Assembly (NCBI GenBank): GCA_021234155.1
Contig: JAJEKV010000003.1
Coordinates: 22,287,569 to 22,351,568 of the forward strand
Origin: Isoetes taiwanensis
Lineage: Eukaryota; Streptophyta; Lycopodiopsida; Isoetales; Isoetaceae
DNA length: 64,000 nt
Reading direction: 5' to 3'
Position numbers and translations under genes: made by a program
In this document: positions 11,136 to 22,244 of the stretch, piece after piece
Layout of the letters: every line of letters begins with the position of its first letter
Numbering within the stretch: the first letter of the stretch is position 1
The notes under the pieces: model-generated
Told to the model about the DNA's origin: nothing
The model's input: the letters and a program-made list of their open reading frames with translations, nothing else
Databases searched by the model: none

Positions 11136-12426
11136 CTTTTATAAGTATTAAAATCAGTATCTAATGTGAAGATAGCAAGAGCACCTTATGCTTGGCTACT
11201 TAATTGACTTAATGTTTTGTCTACGTTGCCTCACCTATCAACATTGTTATAACGATTTAGCCAAACCATTGAATTTGAAAATTTTCCGTAGTCATAGTGT
11301 TGTAACATAAGGTGTCTAATAACATCATTGTGGTTATGTTTTATAAATTTTTTTGACTTTTATTGGTACAAGGAGCTCTTTGTGAACCTCTATTTAAATG
11401 CCTACGTGAGGTGAACTGTAATGGGGTTCCTATGCTAGCCTAACGTGAAACAATTAAACCTTGGGTATAGGAATTGGGCAAACATCGTCCCTTATCTAAT
11501 CTAACATATACAATTGTGATAGAAATATGCTTTTAGCATATTCTTGATTGATGCTTTCTTCTAAAAATGACACGTAAGTTTTTGAGAAAAAAATAGGGCT
11601 TTAAGAAAATAAGAAAAAGAGAAAAAAAAAAGAATTTGGCAGGCACCCTGTTATTGCCATGTCGTCAGACTTGGCGGATCTGTTTCACGTGATGTTTTGC
11701 CTCTGCAGAATACGGAGATATTAGGTCAAACGCCGTAGAACATGTTTCCATAGAGATGGTTATTGGAGATGAGATTTCGAGCAGATTTGCCTGAAAGGCC
11801 ATGCAACTTTCATGTGCACAAATTTGCCACTGTAAAATGTTGTAATAAGCGATCTTTCAAATATGGCACTGTAATAAGCGGTCTCTTACTTGATGTTTGA
11901 CAAATTTGGGAATGAAGCATAGTACTAGGCCTATCTTTTTGAAAATATTTTTTGCTGCAGCGATTAGAGCCAGATTAATCCGTAACCATGACGGCTATCC
12001 TTGATAGCTTGAACCAAGAAATCTTGCAGAATCTATAATGAAGTTGCCAGTTACAATTTTGAAAGTTCAAAAATAGCTTGAACTGAGAAGCAAAACTTGC
12101 GGCCCTCTGTGTTACTTTGACAGAGTCAGAGAAAATTTTCCGGATCTATGAAAGTCGTATTTAATTAATGTGGGACTCATTCCATTCCCATTTTTTTTTC
12201 GGAACCCTGTTAATTTACACGAAAAGGAGCACCCCGACCCGAAAACTATCTTTAATTCGAATTTTTGTCTAGAACTCTGCATCGAAGCTTTCCTCCAGTT
12301 TTCCCTGGATAGCGAGTCGAGAACAAGAACAATGCAACTGAAATAAAGGAAATTCATTAAAGATTGAAACCAAAGCTCTAGTTGAAAAAGAATTTTTATT
12401 AATAAATTGAATAGGTACAATGTATT
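11136..12426. other. AT-rich DNA, no gene recognised
   Basis: Only short open frames are present. The 102-codon - frame ending at 12112 has no recognisable motif. Confidence 0.5.
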
Positions 12427-12943
12427 TTACATCGGACGCAGAGACCATGGCGGTCTTGCTGTCACTACAGTTACATCATCTTGGTAGGTGGTCCACCTTA
12501 GGGGATTAATTTGCGGCGCTTCTTCACGCCGACAGTAAGCCTTGGGGGCAACCTGAAGAGTGTGGAATGCCTCACGTGGAGGTGCCTCTGGAGCTACCGG
12601 CCGACCTGTCCACCCGACTTCTCCACTCGCCTCCCGCACCTTTTCATCGAATATGCTCCTTCCCCAACCTCCGTGGATGTTATGCAATGCTTGCAAGATG
12701 CTTTGAGCTTCCTGGACTGTCTCAAATTTCTTCGCGTGTTCTTTATCCCCAGGGTGTGCATGGCGTCTGAATTCACGAGCAACCTTATCCCAAAGGCCGG
12801 GCAAGAGTGTAGCGTGAGCGGGATCTGTGCCAGAACGGTATTTCTTCCGCCTTGAGCGGGATCTGTGCCGCCTGGAGCGGTCTCTGTGATGCCTGAGCGG
12901 GATCTGTGCTGGTGTCGGATCTGTGCCTGAACCACCTGGAGCA
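12427..12943 (-). CDS. Exon-like open frame, unknown RS-containing protein C-terminus
   Basis: A continuous - strand frame runs from a plausible splice acceptor (pyrimidine-rich ...CTCCAG) near 12943 to a stop at 12427, about 170 residues. It opens with an Arg/Ser-rich stretch (RDRSRRHRSRSRRKK), then LPGLWDKVAREFRRHAHPGD and KEHAKKFETVQEAQSIL, which faintly recalls helices II-III of a J domain although the HPD motif is not intact. A Pro/Arg-rich tail ends ARPPWSLRPM. The base composition is richer in G+C than its neighbours. I cannot name the gene. It may be a captured or surviving last exon. Confidence 0.4.
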
Positions 12944-13004
12944 AGGAGAGTCTATGATTAACAATTACGGTGCCATTAGTCAAAATGAAGAAAAGAATGT
13001 TGAA

Positions 13005-13370
13005 ATAAAATTATAATGGAGAACATTCATTCCATACAACTGCATCCAATGACGTGGGAAGTAGTGTCTTTCTCGACTCGCGAGTCGAGAAAGGCCCGGA
13101 AAAGTCAAAGTACAACCATTCTCATTAGAATATGGTTGCATCCAATCACACACGGAAGCATACAAATGGTTTCGTCAATGAGACAAGCAGTGCCTTTCTC
13201 GACTCGCGAGTCGAGAAAGGCCCAGGAAACCCAATGTACAACCATTATCATAATAGATTGTGGCTGCATCCAGTCACACAAACAAACATACAAATGGTCT
13301 CATCAACAGAACAAGCATGCCTTTCTCGACTCGTGAGTCGAGAAAGCCAGCGAAAACTCAATATACAAGT
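13005..13370. repeat. Three tandem ~126-bp units, each with a 26-30-bp palindrome
   Basis: Palindromes centred at 13080/13081, 13206/13207 and 13333/13334 have the half-site CTTTCTCGACTCG. The first is 26 bp perfect, the second 30 bp perfect (13192-13221), and the third has one changed centre base. Centres are 126 and 127 bp apart. The sequence between them is also repeated (ACAACCAT..., GCATCCA.TCACAC, CATACAAATGGT) with more divergence. The palindromes are therefore better conserved than the spacers. No flanking gene explains them. Confidence 0.95.
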
Positions 13371-13450
13371 ATATTCATTACAAAATGTAGTACATTTGTT
13401 CACGTTTGTTTACAATATTCACACAATTTGACTATCTGAAAGCAGAGGTC

Positions 13451-13655
13451 ACTCTTCTTGATCACCAAAATATTTGTCGTCCATAGCTTTCATGATCGCC
13501 TTGCTCTCTGGATCGGGTTCCGTGAGGCTAGGATAGTTCCTAATCACATCGGCGACAAGAATGGCAAAAAGGGATTCCGCCAAGACAGGACAAAGTCCGA
13601 AAGACAACCACCTATCTGTCTCATACTCTTCAGGTCGATATGCCTTAGCAAGGAT
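13451..13655 (-). CDS. Terminal-exon-like open frame, unknown protein
   Basis: A clean - frame of about 67 codons ends at a TGA just upstream (on -) of the palindrome array. It includes AYRPEEYETDRWLSFGLCPV, LAESLFAILVADVIRNYP and ESKAIMKAMDDKYFGDQEE. A candidate splice acceptor (TTGCTAAG) precedes it. I do not recognise the family. No upstream exon was found in the AT-rich stretch that follows. Confidence 0.4.
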
Positions 13656-13739
13656 AACATAAATTTTAAATCAACTGCATACATAGAGGCTGTTGTTTTT
13701 TATGAATGCCAAGTTTGGGAAAGTGCATGACTTTTTACC

Positions 13740-14545
13740 ATGTAAGGGGGCTTTCAAGTATGCAGAATACTTACAGAGTTATGCAATATACTTTGAATTG
13801 GTACAATTGGCATTCTATCTCTTTTAGAAAATGCCAGTGCTAGCTATGACCTTCTGAAAGTAATACTATTATTGCATGAGTAAGTTCCATACCTTTTTCA
13901 AAGATGAGGCAGCATGATTCTTGGAGCACTATCATTTCTTCTCATTCTTCTTCATTTCGTTCTATTCTATACTAATGATCTAGCATGAAAGTGAAATGGC
14001 TAAGTGAGAAATGACTCAACCCATCTTTCCTAGCATGAGCCATTTTTTGGTAATCCAGGGTAAGATGATCTTGATCATGTCTTTAAGCAATTAAAGAGTT
14101 CAAATAAAATTCTGAGAGCACAAATTTGAGATTGATTTATTTCCATTTGGATAGTTGAGATGTATTGTTTTCTATTTGGAAGGAAGGGTGCTATGTGCCA
14201 TGTGTGCCCTTTCTACCGTAACTGTAAGTGATACAACATGTAGATACTGTCTAGGAGCAATTCCAAGTTTCATCACAGCTTATAAATTATGCCATACGAC
14301 TCGACAAATTATTCTATTATGATGATCAAAGCTCCCACCAAATTAGTAATTTCGAGTTCATTGCCTACCCATGCCGAGTCTGATGTTCAGTATCAAGATT
14401 ATTCAATGATAAGAAATAGGAGGTGATTTCAGTAACTCCTTTGCATCATGCTTTACTAGCTCTATACTAAAATTTAGAGGGAACGCTAAACGAATATCTA
14501 CTTTCCAATATCTCCGGGTTCCATATCTACCTTGGCATGATTAGA
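13740..14545. other. AT-rich DNA, no gene recognised
   Basis: Nothing recognised on either strand. Confidence 0.5.
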
Positions 14546-14559
14546 TTTATACATATAAA

Positions 14560-14768
14560 GAATCAAGATATACAGGGGCATTAATGGTTACATCAAACAC
14601 TGCGATCTCAATAATAAGAATGGCATAACTAGCTTTATCAACAGTTCTTGCATTATCGTCCTTACAGAACACTATGATATTCACACCTTTAGAACCCAAC
14701 GCAGGACTAATAGGGGGTGCAGGAGTTGCCTTTCCTGCATCTAAAGCCAGCTTCACAATTCCAATAAC
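14560..14768 (-). pseudogene. Ribosomal protein L11 N-terminal fragment (plastid/bacterial type)
   Basis: The - strand encodes [19 protein letters not shown], then [20 protein letters not shown] and [19 protein letters not shown]. This is the N-terminal domain of bacterial-type L11, whose proline-rich loop and GVNI.FCK..NA.T motif bind the GTPase-associated centre of 23S rRNA and its factors. The match is to the organelle-targeted nuclear gene of plants. Only about 65 of about 150 residues are present. The rRNA-binding C-terminal domain and the transit peptide are missing, and the frame ends in unrelated residues. It is a gene fragment, not a functional ribosomal protein gene. Confidence 0.85.
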
Positions 14769-14769
14769 T

Positions 14770-15325
14770 TAAGACCCAAAAAAGAAAATCACTCAATGAG
14801 CGGCTAATTCCATCTGCTTAAACCTTGTGCTTTGCAAATGTTCTGCAGCATACTCTCTATAAAAACCGTGTCCACATGCCTTTCCACATGGCCTCCCGAA
14901 TCTACAACTTGTGATCTTATAAAAACTTTAACCAAGCTTTAGTTTCCTTGAAAATTTGATCCAATATGATCTTATATCAGCAATAAATATGGATGTATAG
15001 CCTTTTTTGCTAAAATATGCTCAAAAAGCCTTTTAACATTATTCTTATCTCCACAGGTAGTATCCTTCAGCTACAAGTACCTCCAGCTTGTGCAAGCTGG
15101 TAGGTTAGTTCGCTTAAACACATATTAACAGAATGAAGGCTTGCATCTGCAAGTTTTGGCTAGAACAAAAGCTTAAATTTGACATTCTAGCAAATAGAGA
15201 TTAAAACAAGGTATGGATTTGCTTTTGCCATTTTACCTTGTTCCATTCTGGACATGGCTGTGATTTAGGCTATAACACCTATTTACATGCATCCTAACTT
15301 ATAGAAATAAGTCAAGTTGCTTATA
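14770..15325. other. AT-rich DNA, no gene recognised
   Basis: Nothing recognised. Confidence 0.5.
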
Positions 15326-15715
15326 TGGCAACGAGAGTTGTCGGATGGGCATATTTGCCCTTTATTCTAAGATCTGGACCGTACATAGCGATCCTCGTTT
15401 GTGGGGTATGCATGTACAAGTTTTTGTATACTGTATATTAAAGTTTGCAAAATACTATAAGATTTGAGAGAATATACTTAATGGTGTTAATTTTGTACAT
15501 GTATTGTAAATATATTTTTGGGGCTCTCGCTGCCCTACGTAACCCCCCGTGTGAATATGCACCCAAACCAAAGGGGGTTTAAGAGGGATTTTAATTTAAA
15601 TGTGTTAAATGCAATAGTTTATGTTAATTATGTTAATGGTAGTTGTGTGTTGATTATTATATTAAACAAAATTTTGGGCCCTTCGGGCCCTAACTAAAGC
15701 AAACATAGGTAAACT
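15326..15715 (+). mobile_element. Half of a foldback/MITE-like element
   Basis: This stretch matches, in reverse orientation, 42806-43195. It contains one arm of the inverted repeat seen complete at 42846-43340, with GTAACCCCCCGTGTGAATAT and the palindrome GGGCCCTTCGGGCCC. The other arm is missing. No coding capacity. Confidence 0.8.
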
Positions 15716-16024
15716 TTATGGGTCTAAACATTAATATCTAGCATTAATTACTAAAAAGCACAATAGACAAACAAATTATTTCCATTGCATACCAAGAGCC
15801 GCCCAAATATACGCAAACACGCTGTTATAAAATGGGTAAAAACAATAATATCATAAGGTTTACTGACAGTAGCCATGGCGCCCAATATAAAGCCAGTACA
15901 ATCCAGCATGGGCATCTTGCAGAGCTCCAGATTTACCATATATCTGAGCAATCTAGTTTCCTAAGAAGCTATCTCGGTCTGGTTGCAGCTGCAAAGCAAC
16001 TAGGGATGAAGAGATGTACATGAT

Positions 16025-16664
16025 TTATGGTTCTTGGACTGCCCCATACTGAAGCCAGATATTGTTGTCTCTATCACTTTTACACCAGTCATTCCAGCCT
16101 TGTGGAGAGACTATGTTTTCCATCCATGTGTAGAGGAACACAACATTAGAGCTAGGGCCCCAAGCTCGCCCTAAATAAGTCATGCCGAGCCACTTATGCT
16201 GCTATGCAAAAATGAAAACCCTAAATAAGTCATGCCAGAGCCACTTATGCTGCTATGCAAAAATGAAAACCCTGTCTGCAAAGATCGTCTGTATCTCCTT
16301 TGGGCAGTGAGTGACAGAACCAACAAAGTTATGTGCCAGCGTATATATTTGACAATTCTGCAGCACAATGCTGTGCATTAGTTTTTTCTTCAAGAAAAGG
16401 ATATGGGGGAATTTCATGTGCTATTACAGTAGAAAGTTCAAAAATGACCTAAACCTGATATAATGATCTCCCATTGCCGAATATAAAATCCACCGTCCCT
16501 TCAATATAGCAATTCTTGAAATAATGGCGACCTCTGTGATCATAAAGCGTGCCTTGGTGGCCCAAGAATATGCAATTCTAAAATGCAGCTTTGTCACCGC
16601 TGATTCTAAGTGCAGCGGCCTGACCTCCACGTTGATCAGGTTTTGGGGCAGGTGCGGAATTCTA
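16025..16664 (-). pseudogene. Pectinesterase (pectin methylesterase) fragment
   Basis: Two - strand pieces match the catalytic domain of plant pectin methylesterase, a cell-wall enzyme that removes methyl esters from homogalacturonan. Exon-like piece 16664-16455 reads [50 protein letters not shown] and [13 protein letters not shown], then a GT donor. The second piece (about 16350-16025) gives TGFSFLHSSISGSG and AWGPSSNVVFLYTWMENIV. The catalytic Asp of VDFIFG is present, but the QDTLYD motif reads QGTLYD. There is an in-frame TAG, and a 50-bp tandem duplication (16169-16269) repeats FSFLHSSISGS. The intron is retained, so this derives from genomic DNA. The N-terminal part is absent. Confidence 0.88.
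16169..16269 (-). repeat. ~50-bp tandem duplication inside the pectinesterase fragment
   Basis: 16169-16218 and 16219-16269 are the same apart from one inserted A. The duplication doubles the FSFLHSSISGS segment of the protein. Confidence 0.92.
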
Positions 16665-17688
16665 AATGTGTATTTTCTGAACTGAAGGTGTAATATTAGT
16701 GATGTCCTTAGACGAAGAACTTATATGACTCCACAAAAGGGCTGCCGTGATCTTACAAAAAGGATTAATGAAACCAGCTACTAGCTTTCGTACCTAGACC
16801 CAATGGCTCTCTGAATTAACAAATTGCTCCCTGATCGAGTGACAATCACAATCAAGCAATACTTCAAAGGTAAAGCTTAAGACTGTAAAGGTTATGCCAT
16901 TCATGCAGCAAAGTCCGTTCTAAGTGGTGTTCATTTTTGACATAGATGCATTGCAAACTTAATAATAACAGAGGGAAGATGTATTCCATGCTCTTCATCA
17001 TCGGGATTTAATTTAAAAGCGCAATGCATAGTTATCTTAGTTGGTAATACATGTGATGATGCATGTCATAATATATTTAACTAATGGTAATATACAAGTG
17101 CTACCATGCATGGCCTTTGAGTCTTTTTAGCAGGTTAAATTAATAAATGTCCCACTTGGTATTTGGAAATGCTCCAAATAGGAAATAGATAAACATGTCT
17201 TGGTTTCTTTTTAGCAAGTTGGATTGATAGGTAAACATATCATGGTCTTTTTTTAACAATTTTGATTGATAAATGGCCGGTGTGAAAACTGGCTAACTGG
17301 CTAGATGCCTCAAATACAGATGTTTCTTGCTCCAAACATGGTTGATCTGTGATCAGGTTTCTAATGCTGTTCTTGATGCTTGTCTGGAGCAAGACCTAGA
17401 CAGCAAGGTAGCTTATGAGACCTTATGCATATCAGTTCTTCAGCAAAAATGCTAAAAATAGTGGAATTCACCTGGAGGTGTCGTTCTTTCAATAACGGGT
17501 AGGTCATTATTTGTTGATTCGCTTATAATCTATCAAGAATCTTATGTAGTTCAATTATAATGTACAATCAGGCGTAGAAGACATGTTTGCAGAGGGCATT
17601 TCAGTGCATTTTCAATACAGGTATATGGTTCAACAATGTTTCCATAAGAATTATCTTCTTATATACATCTCATTATCGCTTCATGCTT
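16665..17688. other. No gene recognised
   Basis: AT-rich, with short repeated phrases such as TTTTTAGCAAGTTGGATTGATA. Upstream exons of the potassium transporter pseudogene may lie here in unrecognisable form. Confidence 0.45.
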
Positions 17689-17689
17689 T

Positions 17690-19108
17690 GTAGCTTGCCT
17701 TCACTGTGGTAGTCTTCCGTGCCTATTATTGGCATACGCGGGCCAAGGGGCATATCTTAGAGTACATTTAAATCAAATGAAGGATGATTTTTATAACTCT
17801 ATTCCAGGTAAACCGTGTTCCTTTTGAAGCAAATGTGCGTATTTAAAGGCAATTATGCAATTACTCGCAACTATCTCTCAAATATGCAGGTCCTGTATTC
17901 TGGCCAATGTTTGTGATTGCAATTCTTGCTGCCATAATTGCAAGCGAGGCAACAATATCAGCAATCTGTTGCACTGGGATGCTTTCTTAGAGTTAAAGTG
18001 ATAAATCACGAGATTTCCTTGTCCAAATTTACATTCCTGAAATAAACTGGCTATTGATGGTTCTTTGTGTGCTAGTTATGGCTGGATTTGGTGAAACAAC
18101 TCAGATTGGAAATGCATATGGTATGCATTTCCAATCCATATGCATATGGTATGGCAAAGCCATCTTATTCTTGTCCTCCGGTGCCTTATTGTGATTGGCT
18201 CCATTGAGTCTGTCTATTTCTCATCCGTTCTGTTCAAGATCACAAGCTGTAGATGGGTTCCTCTGGCATTTGCAGTATTGTTCTCGCTAATCATGTATAT
18301 TTGGCACTATGGTTCAGTAAAACGGTATGAGTTTGAGATGCAAAACAAAGTACCAATAGGGTGGATAATGGGCTTGGGTCCTAGCTTGGGTCTTGTTAGA
18401 GTCCCAGGCATAGGTCTTGTATATACTCATCTGGCACATGGAGTGTCGTCATTATTTTCACACTTTCTAACCCATTTTCTAGCCATTAACTCCATCTTAG
18501 TATTTGTATGTGTAAAATATCTTTCTGTTAGTACAATTCCAAAAGAAGAGCGCTTTCTGATTTAACGAATTGGGGACAATGATTTTTGGATGTTTAGATG
18601 TGCTATAAGATATGGTTACACAAACTTGCATAAAAAGAATGATTGTTTTGACGATCTCTTGATCCAATCCCTTACTTAATTTATTCAAGTTGAATCTTTT
18701 TTCGAGAGACACTCCCAAACAGTTGATTTTAGTCTAGGGACAGTAGTTGTGGGATCAAACCAGAGCACAGTCTCGGATGCAGCATCAGCTGGCTAGTGAA
18801 ATTAAGTCTGTGAACATAGTATCTTCCATCTCTATACAGTCAATCTCCAATGAGGATACATCTACTCCAATGAGGATACATCTACTGAAGATCAGCTAAA
18901 GTTCTTGCAAACAACAAGAGGGGCTGGTGGTGCAATACATATTTTGGGCAACACAATTGTGCAGGCAAGGAAGGGCTCTAGTTTATGACAGAGGATAGCA
19001 ATTAATTATGGCTACATATTTTTGCATATAATTAGCAGAGATACCAGTGTGATTAACCACATACCCCCTGAGGGTCTGTTTAATATGGGCATGGTATATT
19101 ATGTTTGA
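17690..19108 (+). pseudogene. HAK/KUP/KT potassium transporter, C-terminal half, broken
   Basis: Segments on + follow the plant HAK/KUP transporter, a plasma-membrane K+/H+ symporter. In order they are [102 protein letters not shown] and FVCVKYLSVSTIPKEERFLI. The soluble C-terminus follows, ending IPPEGLFNMGMVYYV and a stop at 19106-19108, the usual family ending. An intron with GT...AG borders splits SIPG/PVFWP, so the copy came from genomic DNA. Several frameshifts and stops (near 17990, at 18563, 18676 and 18994) destroy it. The N-terminal membrane segments are missing. Confidence 0.9.
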
Positions 19109-19109
19109 T

Positions 19110-20626
19110 GCAGAAAGTGATTCTTCTCAATGCATTATCTTACTGATTATCTAATTTGTAGGACAAAAGATTTTGTAGTAATGAAGTTTATCTCTATGTT
19201 GCCATGACAAATGATGTTATTCCAGTGCTTGTGGCCTTTGAAGAATATGATGAACGACCTTTGAAGAATATGATAAACTGCATTCATGATTACAGATAGA
19301 CACGTCCTTGTTTGTTATGGAGGAAAACCCCTAAACCTCAAAAAAAAAAAACCCAATGGTTAGCAAAAACAAACTCCCTTAAACGATTTATCAAAATTTC
19401 TTTCTCGTGTTATCTTGCTTTTCAAGGTAGCTTCTATTTGAGTGTAATTGCAAAGGATATAAGTACAAGGTGAATATTCATCAAATTGGTTTCGTGGCGT
19501 ATTCTTGACAAGAAAATGTTGAACATCCTTAGCAGCTTGATTATAGTGAGGTTCTATTCAACTTCTTATAGATTATCAAGTAACCTAGTTCCTGGCTATT
19601 GTAGATAAATTGCTAGCATTTATCCCATTGTAAAGGATGCAAATTGTTGCATAGTATATTTTAACATACCTTATTTCCACTCGTGGTTTCTGTATTCCTT
19701 ACGTACTGCCTGCTTTGGATTAAGTCAGATCTCAGAATTATGCAAACTTTATAGTGAATGGGTATAGCCAGCTTGTTGAAAGGCTCGTACTCTGGTGGTT
19801 ATCTAAACTTTGATTAGACTGTGCTTGTGGCTCTCTACGTGGATCAATCTAATTCAAAAACCATCTAGATTAAAACCCTCAGCTGGCGAAGAAAGCAAGA
19901 AATTCGACAAAAAGATCGAGCTAGACCAAGTAAAAAAGGGTCAGAAATCGTTGTTCTTGAGTTGTGATTAGACCACATCCCACCAGACTGGATAACGATC
20001 AGCCTCTAGCTCAGCTATATAAGCTTTGGCAAGCAAAACCCATAGTAAGTCTCATTTCTAGGCCGCACTCTGCACCTTGCTCAGAAATTAGCTATAGTGG
20101 AATGCCCGATTACTTTGACATCATAAATAAGCATTCTGCTCGATGTCTTAAACATCGTCAATGGCCTGAAACAAAAATATTCAATTCAAGATCCTAATAT
20201 AAGTGCTAGTTTTTGGGTTGCCCGAAGGGCAAATCCCAAGTGAATTTGAAATATACTTTTAATATGCATGATGAATGGCATAGATTAGGATGTAGAAAGG
20301 AATAAGGAGAAAATATCCCAAGTGAAGGGCCATAGATAGTAGAAAAGAAAAAAGATATTGTATTAGCAGTTTATTTCCACATCGGGCTCGCCCGAATATG
20401 CATGGGAAGTCTCAAATTGCATGAGCTGACGCGGTGATCGATTGGAGAGGAGGAGTTCCGGGATGAGAACCCGCGAACCTACGAACTACTGTTCTACATT
20501 AGTTTCCGATAGCCTCTGTGTCTGTAAGGGTTAACTTCAGTTTTTAAGTCGATCTTCTTCTTGAGCCCCATATCTCCCATGCTTTTGGTTAATGGAGTTC
20601 GTGAAAAGTTATACTGGTGCCTCAAT
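19110..20626. other. No gene recognised; one terminus-like hairpin
   Basis: AT-rich. A frame at 19964-20197 contains PDYFDII, as in bromodomains, but too little to call. At 20215-20237 a near-palindrome beginning GGGTTGCCC after a T run resembles the ends of the Helentron-like family at 21090 and 62000. Confidence 0.45.
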
Positions 20627-21415
20627 ATCAGTGTTGCCCCCAAAGGGCAACATACTAACTGTTGGTTCATGTATTGAAGTAGGTCAAATTATTGTGGAAG
20701 AGTTAAATAAAAAAAGAGCTTGGTAGTCAACATTGATATGAAGGTCAAACAATATTAATCTTCAAAGGTCAACTCCTATGGAAGATGCTTTATCTGAGGA
20801 CAAAGGTATTCAAAAGATGCTCTATGATATTCTGGGTTGTGAAGATTGGAAGATGCTTTTTGAAGTTTGGAAGACCCCATGGTATTTGATTCCACCTCCT
20901 AACCATTTTTTATCCATATTCTTACCCCCATTGCAAAATTTTCCTAGTCATATTTCTCTCATGCCTATATCTTCCCATGTTCACTTTTTTGCCAATTGCA
21001 CCATGCTTGCCTAAATCCTTCTTTTTCTAAAGGCCTTTTGTTCACCCCAAAGGATGATCTTCCCATTCCATATCTTTTCTCTCATTTTTGGGTTGCCCCT
21101 AGGGGGCAAACCCTTGTTTATGTGGGTTTATGGCATATCCTAGGTATATGCTAGAATATACCTAGGATATGCTGATGACTGCTCCAAACCTACTATTCGC
21201 TGTAAACTCTCGGTCACCTGCGTTCTGGATCCAGATGCTCCAACCGAGTCCAACCGAGTAACTGGCAGGGCAGACCGAAGATTTTCCTTTCTAAACTGAT
21301 GTAGCCCGTGGAGCTGGTCTGTTACCCGTGGAGCTGATGTGGGATTTGAAACTAATGTTTTTAAGAAGGAGAAGGTTTCGCTTGCCGGGCATGATGAGAT
21401 ATTGGGTGTTATGCC

Positions 21416-22242
21416 GTGAAAATGGGTCTGGCGCAAATGCTTAGAGGTGGGGTTATCATGGATGTTGATAACGTAGAACAGGCAAGGATTGCCGAAGAAT
21501 CTGGTGCTGCTGCAGTCATGGTTTTGGGGCAAATGAAGACTGGAGAATGAAGACTGGACATGTGGAGCGTATGAGTGATCCTGATCTGGTTAAAGAAATC
21601 AAGAAGGTTGTGTCCATCCCCGTTATGGCCAAGGTGGGAATTGGGCATTTTGTTGAGGCTCAAATTTTGGAGGCTATAGATGTGGATTTTGTAGATGAAA
21701 GTGAGGTCTTAAGTATTGCAGATGATGAGAATTTCATTAATAAGCATAATTTTAGGATGCCTTTTGTTTGTGGATATTGTGATCTTGGTGAAGCTTTGAG
21801 AAGAATTGCAGAAGGTGCAGCAATGATGAGGACCAAGGGTGGTTCTGATGGTGGTAACATTATGGAGGCTGTAAAACAGGCAAGATCTTTGATTGGTGAA
21901 GTTAGACATCTGCAGGCTATACATGAGGATGAACTTTTTGCTTTTTCGAAGAGTATTTGTGCTCCTTATGAACTTGTGAAGCTCACCAAACAGCTTGGAA
22001 GAATTCCTGTGGTTAATTTTGCAGCCGGAGGCATCACAACTCCTGCAGATGCTGCAGTGCTCATGCAAGTGGGATGTGATGGCATATTCATAGGCTCTGA
22101 AATTTTTAGGCTTCCTGATCCAAGTGAAAAGGTTCACTCTATTGTACGGGTAGTGTTGAATTACAATGACAGATAAGATACTGGCAGAAGTTAGTGGTAG
22201 AATTAATGAGATCAACCTGGATGGCAGAAATGCAGAGTAATC
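21416..22242 (+). pseudogene. PDX1: PDX1 (pyridoxal 5'-phosphate synthase, PdxS) pseudogene
   Basis: The frame follows PDX1, the barrel subunit that makes vitamin B6 from ribose 5-phosphate, glyceraldehyde 3-phosphate and PDX2-derived ammonia: [100 protein letters not shown], and [20 protein letters not shown]. The lysines of the MAK.. and RTKG motifs, which bind substrate, remain. Lesions: a 14-bp tandem duplication (21532-21559) creates a stop after KTGE, the VPADIRAQGG loop is gone, and a frameshift near 22170 displaces the tail (KILAEVSGRINEINL). The N-terminus is mostly missing. No intron, as in many PDX1 genes. It lies inside the Helentron-like insert. Confidence 0.92.
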
Positions 22243-22244
22243 TC

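Noticed and set aside
12640-12760. DnaJ domain
   Set aside because: HAHPGDKEHAKKF recalls a J domain but the HPD tripeptide and helix I are missing.
13005-13370. CRISPR-like array
   Set aside because: Only three units, with spacers that are themselves repeated, in eukaryotic sequence. It is a tandem duplication with palindromes.
19964-20197. Possible bromodomain piece (PDYFDII)
   Set aside because: Seven matching residues in an otherwise unrelated frame are too few.
21709-22215. 168-codon - frame opposite PDX1
   Set aside because: Antisense shadow of the PDX1 pseudogene, which is clearly the coding strand.
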